NCBI GenBank assembly: GCA_039527025.1
Contig: BAAAJN010000001.1
Coordinates: forward strand, 310,001 to 374,000
Direction: 5' to 3'
Length of the DNA stretch: 64,000 nt
Origin: Microlunatus lacustris
Lineage (GTDB): Bacteria; Actinomycetota; Actinomycetes; Propionibacteriales; Propionibacteriaceae
A program made the position numbers and the translations under genes. Shown in pieces: positions 59,901-64,000 of the stretch. Within the stretch, counting starts at the first letter, position 1; the number at the start of each line of letters is the position of its first letter. Below the pieces are notes generated by a model. It ran no database searches and had not been told where the DNA came from. It saw nothing but the letters and a program-made list of their open reading frames with translations.

Positions 59901-60374
59901 GCCCGGGAGACCTACGGCAACGTGTCCCGGCTGGACACCCTGGACTACCTCTACGGCCTGCAGCCCGGGGAGGAGCACATGGCCCGGATCGGTCGCGGCG
60001 TCAGCCTGATCCTCGGCCTGGAGGCGATCGGCAGCCCGGACGAGCGCGGCATGCGCACCGTCATGTGCACGATCAACGGCCAGCTGCGGCCCATCCGGGT
60101 CCGCGACACCTCGATCAAGGTCGACGTCAAGGCGGCCGAGAAGGCCGACCCGACCAAGCCCGGCCACGTCGCCGCCCCGTTCGCCGGGGTGGTCAGCGTC
60201 AAGGTCGACGAGGGCGACACCGTCGAGGCCGGGGCCACGGTGGCCACCATCGAGGCGATGAAGATGGAGGCGGCCATCACCTCACCGGTCGCCGGCACGG
60301 TCTCCCGGCTGGCCATCGGCCCCATCACCCAGGTGGAGGGCGGGGATCTCGTCCTGGTGGTGAACCCGTCCTGA
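56967..60374 (+). CDS. pyc: Pyruvate carboxylase
   Basis: Carboxylates pyruvate to oxaloacetate using ATP and biotin, refilling the TCA cycle. The single 1135-residue chain has all parts. The biotin carboxylase domain (~1-450) includes the GGGGRGMRR ATP loop and EMNPRIQVEHT. The carboxyltransferase domain (~515-900) has TTFRDAHQSLLATRVRT and HLHTHDTAGGQ. The C-terminal biotinyl domain carries K1099 in EAMKMEA. Monocistronic, with a leaderless -10 before the start and a palindromic repeat after the stop. Confidence 0.97.
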   Translation: MFAKVLVANRGEIAVRAFRAAYELGAQTVAVYPYEDRNAVHRIKADEAYLIGERGHPVRAYLDIDEIIRAARESGADAIYPGYGFLSENPDLARACDAAGITFIGPPADVLQLAGNKVRALEAAKAAGIPTLKSTPPSADLDELVAGAEEIGFPVFVKAVAGGGGRGMRRIDDPAQLRELVSSAMREAEGAFGDPTAFIEQAVGRPRHIEVQILADGRGTTLHLYERDCSIQRRHQKVVEIAPAPNITAELREALCRDAVRFAESINYSCAGTVEFLVETEGERAGQHVFIEMNPRIQVEHTITEEITDVDLVQAQMRIAAGETLGELGLVQSDIAINGAALQCRITTEDPANGFRPDTGTITAYRSAGGAGIRLDGGTADTGAEVSAHFDSMLVKLICRGRTFPMAVARARRALAEFRIRGVSTNIPFLQGVLEDPDFIAGNVSTGFIEERPQLLTTHAPADRGTRLLRWLAETTVNKPNGEAPTLLDPGVKRPAGVDLSKPSPHGSRQRLLELGPEGFAADLRNRVGVEVTDTTFRDAHQSLLATRVRTKDLLRIAPYVGRMTPELFSVECWGGATYDVALRFLSEDPWERLEALRYNMPGLALQMLLRGRNTVGYTPYPTKVTTSFVAEAARTGIDVFRIFDALNDVAQMRPAIDAVRETGTTVAEVALCYSGDLNNPGEDLYTLDYYLRLAEQMVEAGAHILAIKDMAGLLRPPAAASLVTALRQNFDLPVHLHTHDTAGGQLATLLAAVGAGVDAVDVASAPMAGTTSQPPASALVAALEHTERSTNLDLRAVMDLEPYWEAMRKVYSPFESGLPSPTGRVYDHEIPGGQLSNLRQQAIALGLGEKFEQIEAMYTAANRMLGRPTKVTPSSKVVGDLALHLVAVGADPAEFEANPQNYDIPDSVVGFLSGELGDPPGGWPEPFRSKALQGRTAPVRETELGAEDSDALDVEGATCRATLNRLLFPGPTKDFLSARETYGNVSRLDTLDYLYGLQPGEEHMARIGRGVSLILGLEAIGSPDERGMRTVMCTINGQLRPIRVRDTSIKVDVKAAEKADPTKPGHVAAPFAGVVSVKVDEGDTVEAGATVATIEAMKMEAAITSPVAGTVSRLAIGPITQVEGGDLVLVVNPS

Positions 60375-60435
60375 CCACCGTGCCCTGACCACCGCCGACT
60401 GCGCGCGCCCCGGTCCGGACGACTGAGCGAGCGCG

Positions 60436-60473
60436 CCCTGAGCTTGTCGAAGGGCCCTTCGACAAACTCAGGG
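60436..60473. repeat. Paired palindromic repeat between pyc and the next convergent gene
   Basis: CCCTGAGCTTGTCGAAGGG (60436-60454) abuts CCCTTCGACAAACTCAGGG (60455-60473), inverted copies with one mismatch. The 38-base palindrome could act as a bidirectional terminator; it lies 8 bases from the stop of the gene at 60482. Confidence 0.85.
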
Positions 60474-60481
60474 ACCGGTCG

Positions 60482-61138
60482 TCATCGCGCCCAGAAACCC
60501 ACGAGATCGGGCGCGGGCCGGCCCATCGACGCGGCGACCTGGGCCCAGGGGACGAAACCGTCCAACCAGCTGGCCAGGGCAGCGGCGGTCTCCTGCTGCT
60601 CCGGGGTCTTCAGCTGCGGCAGGGCGACGCGGTAGGCACCGGCCATGGCCAGCGCCGTCTCGTAGCGGTGCCAACCCACCGTCAGGCCCTGGACGGGCAC
60701 GAGGTTCAGCGCCGCGGTGCTGTCCAGCAGGTGCCGCAGCCCCACCGACGACGACACCCCGCCGCGAGCGAGCGCGAAGTCGAGGTCGTCCAGAGCCTGG
60801 GGGGTGAGGCTGAGCCTGGTCGAACCCCAGGCCAGGTCGCAGACCAGCGTCTCCAGCACCCGCCAGGTGGCCCCGGTGCGCTCGGGCCGGACGTGGGCGC
60901 CGGCCAGCAGCACCTCGACGTCGTGCGGCTCGGGCTGGGTGGGGGAGACGACCTGGGCGGCCGGCGGGCGGCGGAAGATCGGGCCCAGCTTGGCGAGGAG
61001 ACCGGTGCGCGCCGGGTCGGGCTCCGGGGTGAACGCCCGACGGGCCACCTCGCGCAGGTGGGCCGCCCGGTCGTCCGGAGCGCCGAAGATGCCGCGGACC
61101 TCGTCGAGCCCGACCGCGTACAACCGGAGCTCGCCCAT
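60482..61138 (-). CDS. Uncharacterised protein (DUF7691-like)
   Basis: A 218-residue cytoplasmic protein I cannot assign firmly. It begins MGELRLYAVGLDEVRGIFGA, includes RPERTGATWRVLETLVCDLAWGS (quoted in part: WRVLETLVCDLAWGS), and ends with DGFVPWAQVAASMGRPAPDL. No catalytic motif, signal peptide or membrane segment is seen. ATG 61138 is supported by TACCGT ending 7 bases upstream; the in-frame GTG at 61147 would overlap that hexamer. It is divergent from the 28-residue peptide gene. Confidence 0.72.
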   Translation of the reverse strand: MGELRLYAVGLDEVRGIFGAPDDRAAHLREVARRAFTPEPDPARTGLLAKLGPIFRRPPAAQVVSPTQPEPHDVEVLLAGAHVRPERTGATWRVLETLVCDLAWGSTRLSLTPQALDDLDFALARGGVSSSVGLRHLLDSTAALNLVPVQGLTVGWHRYETALAMAGAYRVALPQLKTPEQQETAAALASWLDGFVPWAQVAASMGRPAPDLVGFWAR

Positions 61139-61145
61139 GGCTGTC

Positions 61146-61151
61146 ACGGTA
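61146..61151 (-). promoter_or_regulatory. -10 hexamer TACCGT, leaderless promoter
   Basis: Reverse-strand TACCGT ends 7 bases before the ATG at 61138 of the uncharacterised gene. Confidence 0.55.
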
Positions 61152-61175
61152 GTGCTCGCCGCATCGGAGCGCCCC

Positions 61176-61181
61176 TATCCT
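61176..61181 (+). promoter_or_regulatory. -10 hexamer TATCCT, leaderless promoter
   Basis: TATCCT ends 6 bases before the ATG (61188) of the 28-residue peptide gene. Confidence 0.58.
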
Positions 61182-61187
61182 GGGCCC

Positions 61188-61274
61188 ATGAACCCCCGGG
61201 CGCGTCGCTTCATCGTCTCCGGGGTGCTGGTGGGGCTGGTGCTCCTGGTCGCCCTCAGCGCGCTGCTCCGCTGA
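61188..61274 (+). CDS. 28-residue single-pass membrane peptide
   Basis: A tiny reading frame: a basic start (MNPRARR), one hydrophobic helix (FIVSGVLVGLVLLVALSALL) and a terminal Arg. Support comes from the leaderless -10 hexamer at the standard distance, a proper TGA at 61272-61274, and the sharp basic/hydrophobic layout. It ends one base before the convergent RND gene. Function unknown; small membrane peptides often modulate a membrane protein. Confidence 0.55.
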   Translation: MNPRARRFIVSGVLVGLVLLVALSALLR

Positions 61275-61275
61275 C

Positions 61276-64000
61276 TCAGGCCTCCGCCGGGGCCTCCTGC
61301 GCCGGGGCCTGTGCGGCCGCCTCGCGGCGGGCCTGCCGCCGCTCGCCGCGCCGCTCGACCAGGGTGTAGAGCACCGGCACCAGCAGCAGGGTGAGGATCG
61401 TCGAGGAGACGAGCCCGCCGATCACCACGACCGCGAGCGGCCGGGAGATGAAGGCGCCGCCGCCGGTCAGCCCCAGCGCCATCGGGATCAGCGCGCAGAT
61501 GGTCGCCGCGGCGGTCATGATGATCGGTCGCAGCCGCAGCCGCGCGCCGTCCACCACCGCGGTCCGGACGTCCTCGCCCTTGTCCCGGTACTGGTTGACC
61601 AGGTCGATCAGCACGATCGCGTTGGTCACCACGATGCCGATCAGCATCAGCAGGCCGACCATCGCCGGCACCCCCAGCGGGGTGTCGGTGAGCAGCAGCG
61701 CGGCCACCGCACCGGTCGCGGCGAACGGGATCGAGATCAGCAGGATGAGCGGCTGGACCAGGCTGCGGAAGGTCGCCACCATGATCAGGAACACCAGCAC
61801 GATGGCCAGCAGCATGGCCAGGCCCAGCTGGGTGAACGCCTCCTGCTGGTCCGAGGACGCCCCGCCCTGCTCGACGGTGATCCCGGCCGGCACGTCCAGC
61901 TGGTCCAGCTGCGTCTGCACCGTCTGGGTCAGCTCGCCCAGGTCGGACGCCGACGGCGTCGCCGAGACGGTGACGGCGCGGATGCCGTCGATCTCGGTGA
62001 CCGTGCTCGGCGCCAGCACCTGCTGCACGTCGGCCAGGTCACCGACCGTCAGCGGGTCGGCGCGGACGTCGGCCACCGCCTTCTGCTCCTCGGCCAGCTC
62101 CTCGCTCTGCTCCCGCTGCTCCTCGGCCTGCTCGACCTGCTCGTCGAGCGCGGTCAGCTGTGCGTCGATCTGCTCCAACCCCGCCTGGGACTGGGTGACC
62201 GCGGCCGAGACCTGCGCGAGCTGCTGGGCGTAGCTCTGCTGGGCGATCTGCGCGGCGAGCGCGGCGGTGACTCCCTGGGCCTGGGCGACGGCGGCCGCCT
62301 GGGCGGCCTGGCCGGCGGCGATGGCGCGGCCGGCGGCGACGACCGCCTCCCGGACGGCCTGAGCGGCCGCGTCCAGCTCCTCGGGCTCAGGAACCGCGTC
62401 CGCCACCTCGTCCGGGTCATCGGGGTCCGGTACCGCGCTGGGCAGCAGGTCGGCCACCTCAGGCGGCAGCTCGGTCGGCAGCGGGACCGCGGGCTGCGGC
62501 GGGCCGGAGGGGAGGGCCGGCGGAGGCGGCGGGGACGCCTGCAGCCGGGCGAGCTGCTGGCGGGCCTCGGTCAGGCCCTCCGACGTCTCCTCCCGCTGCT
62601 CGACCAGCTCTTGACGCTGCTCCTCCGTGGCCTCGACCGCTTCGGCCTCCGCCTCCTCGGCCGCGTCCTCCTGCTTCTCCGTGACCCGGTCGGTGGCCTC
62701 CTCGGTCGCCTTGGCCTGCTGCAGCTGGCTGACGGGCAGCTCGATCCGGGCGATGTCGCGGGGGCTGGCGTCGTTCGCCTGGGTCCGGACCATGATGTCG
62801 CGGGGCTCGCCCTCGAGGCTGACGGTGCCGACCTGGGTGCCGCGCAGTGCCCCGGCGATGGCCTGGCCGACCTCGGCCTGGGTGAAGCCCTGCTCGGCCG
62901 CCGTGCCGCGGTCGACGTCGACCTCGAGGATCGGTCGCTGCTCGGCCAGGTCGCTGGTCACCTCGTCGAGGCCGGCGATGCCGCCCAGCGTGGTCTGCAC
63001 CTGCTCGGCCGTGGAGGCCAGCAGCTCGGGGTCGTCGCCGGTCACGGTCACGGTGACGTCGGAGCCGGCGCCGGTGGTGTTGACCGACGCGACGGTGGTC
63101 TCGCCGACGTCGGGCATCGCGGCGAGCCGGGCCTCGAGGTCGGCCTTGACGGCGTCCCAGCGGTCCTCGTCCCGCACGGTGGCGGTGATGGTGGCCAGGT
63201 TGGACCCGCCCTGGCCGACGGTGGTCAGGTATCCGCTGACCTCGGGCATGCCGGCGAGCATCTGCTCGATCTTCTCCGCGGCCTCGCTGGTCGCGCTCAG
63301 CCGGGTGCCGGCCGGCATCTCCTGGCTGATCTGCACCGAGCTCTTCTCGGCGACGGAGCCCAGGAAGTCGGTCTTCAGCAGCGTCGCGGAGGCCATCGTG
63401 CCCACGAAGACCAGCACGGCGGTGAGCAGGACGACCAGCGGGCGGCGCAGCGCGAAGGCCAGCACCGGCAGGTAGCCGCGCTGCAGTCGGGTGACGTGGT
63501 CCTCGCTCTCGACGGCGGCGCCGTCGGGCCGGGCCTTGGACGAGCGCAGGAACCAGAAGGCCAGCACCGGCACGATGGTCATCGAGACCAGCAGCGAGGC
63601 GACCAGCGCGATGGCCACGGTGATGGAGAACGGCCGGAACAGCTCACCGGTCACGCCGGAGACGATGGCCACCGGCAGGAAGACGGCCACGGTGGTGAGG
63701 GTGGAGGCGGTCACCGCGCTCGCGACCTCGCGGACGGAGGCGACGATGGCCGCCGGGGTCAGCGCGACGCCGGGGACGGCCCGTCGCTTGATGTTCTCGA
63801 CCACCACGATGGAGTCGTCGACCACCCGACCGACGGAGACGGTGAGGGCCGCGAGGGTGAAGATGTTCAGCGAGTACTCCCCGGCCCGGAGGCCGATCAT
63901 CGCGATCAGCAGCGAGAGCGGGATGGAGATCGCGGCGATCACCGTCGAGCGGACCGAGAACAGGAACGCCAGGATGATCAGCACCGCGAAGGCGAGGCCG
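61276..64000 (-). CDS. RND-superfamily efflux permease, 5' end beyond window, with coiled-coil insertion
   Basis: Partial AcrB/CzcA-type permease; the reverse-strand frame is open to the window edge. TM helices and motifs include TVSVGRVVDDSIVVVENIKR (TM4 charged pair) and the second-half cluster ending LVPVLYTLVERR. Between about 62065 and 62724 a roughly 220-residue stretch rich in Glu/Gln/Ala, with a Pro-rich central part, interrupts the porter domain between DIARIELPVSQLQ and PLTVGDLADV. The insert predicts as two coiled-coil arms and is not in typical RND pumps. Proton-driven export is likely; the substrate is unknown. No adaptor or outer-membrane partner is in view. Confidence 0.93.
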   Translation of the reverse strand, partial: GLAFAVLIILAFLFSVRSTVIAAISIPLSLLIAMIGLRAGEYSLNIFTLAALTVSVGRVVDDSIVVVENIKRRAVPGVALTPAAIVASVREVASAVTASTLTTVAVFLPVAIVSGVTGELFRPFSITVAIALVASLLVSMTIVPVLAFWFLRSSKARPDGAAVESEDHVTRLQRGYLPVLAFALRRPLVVLLTAVLVFVGTMASATLLKTDFLGSVAEKSSVQISQEMPAGTRLSATSEAAEKIEQMLAGMPEVSGYLTTVGQGGSNLATITATVRDEDRWDAVKADLEARLAAMPDVGETTVASVNTTGAGSDVTVTVTGDDPELLASTAEQVQTTLGGIAGLDEVTSDLAEQRPILEVDVDRGTAAEQGFTQAEVGQAIAGALRGTQVGTVSLEGEPRDIMVRTQANDASPRDIARIELPVSQLQQAKATEEATDRVTEKQEDAAEEAEAEAVEATEEQRQELVEQREETSEGLTEARQQLARLQASPPPPPALPSGPPQPAVPLPTELPPEVADLLPSAVPDPDDPDEVADAVPEPEELDAAAQAVREAVVAAGRAIAAGQAAQAAAVAQAQGVTAALAAQIAQQSYAQQLAQVSAAVTQSQAGLEQIDAQLTALDEQVEQAEEQREQSEELAEEQKAVADVRADPLTVGDLADVQQVLAPSTVTEIDGIRAVTVSATPSASDLGELTQTVQTQLDQLDVPAGITVEQGGASSDQQEAFTQLGLAMLLAIVLVFLIMVATFRSLVQPLILLISIPFAATGAVAALLLTDTPLGVPAMVGLLMLIGIVVTNAIVLIDLVNQYRDKGEDVRTAVVDGARLRLRPIIMTAAATICALIPMALGLTGGGAFISRPLAVVVIGGLVSSTILTLLLVPVLYTLVERRGERRQARREAAAQAPAQEAPAEA

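Noticed and set aside
56940..60167. Antisense frame of over 1000 codons opposite pyc
   Set aside because: Shadow of the pyruvate carboxylase gene, low-complexity product, no recognisable domain.

Overview
The window is about 73 % GC by eye, with GTG/ATG starts, dense packing and many ATGA or GTGA stop/start overlaps. The gene content (DUF3263, DUF3027 beside a long cold-shock protein, bacterial XPB, DUF222/HNH, HelD, NnrD, CIRCE-controlled groEL without groES) points to a free-living actinobacterium. Geodermatophilaceae (Blastococcus, Geodermatophilus, Modestobacter) is my best guess, by inference. It reads as ordinary chromosome: no tRNA, rRNA, CRISPR, transposase or phage genes, and no gene-free stretch longer than 300 bases.

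Layout. 0-4.2 kb: partial manA with a Gfo/Idh oxidoreductase, a DUF3263 protein, a frameshifted DUF222/HNH gene and a membrane HExxH protein. 4.27-6 kb: a SAM-I-type riboswitch in front of a threonine-synthase-family enzyme that is translationally coupled to a MoaD/ThiS-like sulfur carrier. This arrangement suggests methionine/homocysteine synthesis rather than plain threonine synthesis. 6-17.5 kb: a WYL regulator, a TIGR03086 protein, a RecQ-type helicase fused to a phosphoribosyltransferase-like domain, a ROK kinase, an inositol-phosphatase-family enzyme, glucose-6-phosphate dehydrogenase, a HAD hydrolase, YccF, a serine hydrolase and an MFS exporter. 17.7-23.6 kb: GH3 glycosidase, groEL behind two CIRCE operators, dipeptidase, CutC and DUF4031.

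23.5-27.3 kb is a redox-signalling block: a response-regulator/thioredoxin-reductase-like fusion, a cyclic-nucleotide-domain histidine kinase and an OhrR-type regulator. 27.3-36 kb: HelD, NUDIX, NnrD, a histidine phosphatase, aldo-keto reductase, a VOC protein and a divergent MarR/MMPL exporter pair. 36-43 kb: XPB helicase coupled to a secreted fibronectin-III protein, a helicase-associated protein, a membrane protein and an MFS/LysR divergent pair. 44-49 kb: cold-shock protein, DUF3027, MarR, DUF2530 and purine permease sharing a promoter, and a quinone-reductase-type enzyme. 49-53 kb: a copper block (CopD-CtaG fusion, a His/Met-bearing membrane protein, YcnI, CopC). 53-61 kb: CsbD, flavin reductase, MarR/MFS, a monooxygenase-like protein, SIMPL, pyruvate carboxylase and an uncharacterised protein. 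61.2-64 kb: a 28-residue membrane peptide and a partial RND pump with a large coiled-coil insert.

Two window-wide patterns stand out. At least 17 genes have a TANNNT hexamer 6-7 bases before the start codon, the signature of leaderless transcripts, and this fixes many starts. A dispersed 19-base repeat (consensus CCCTTCGACRRGCTCAGGG) sits at gene ends and in one case supplies the C-terminal codons of a protein.
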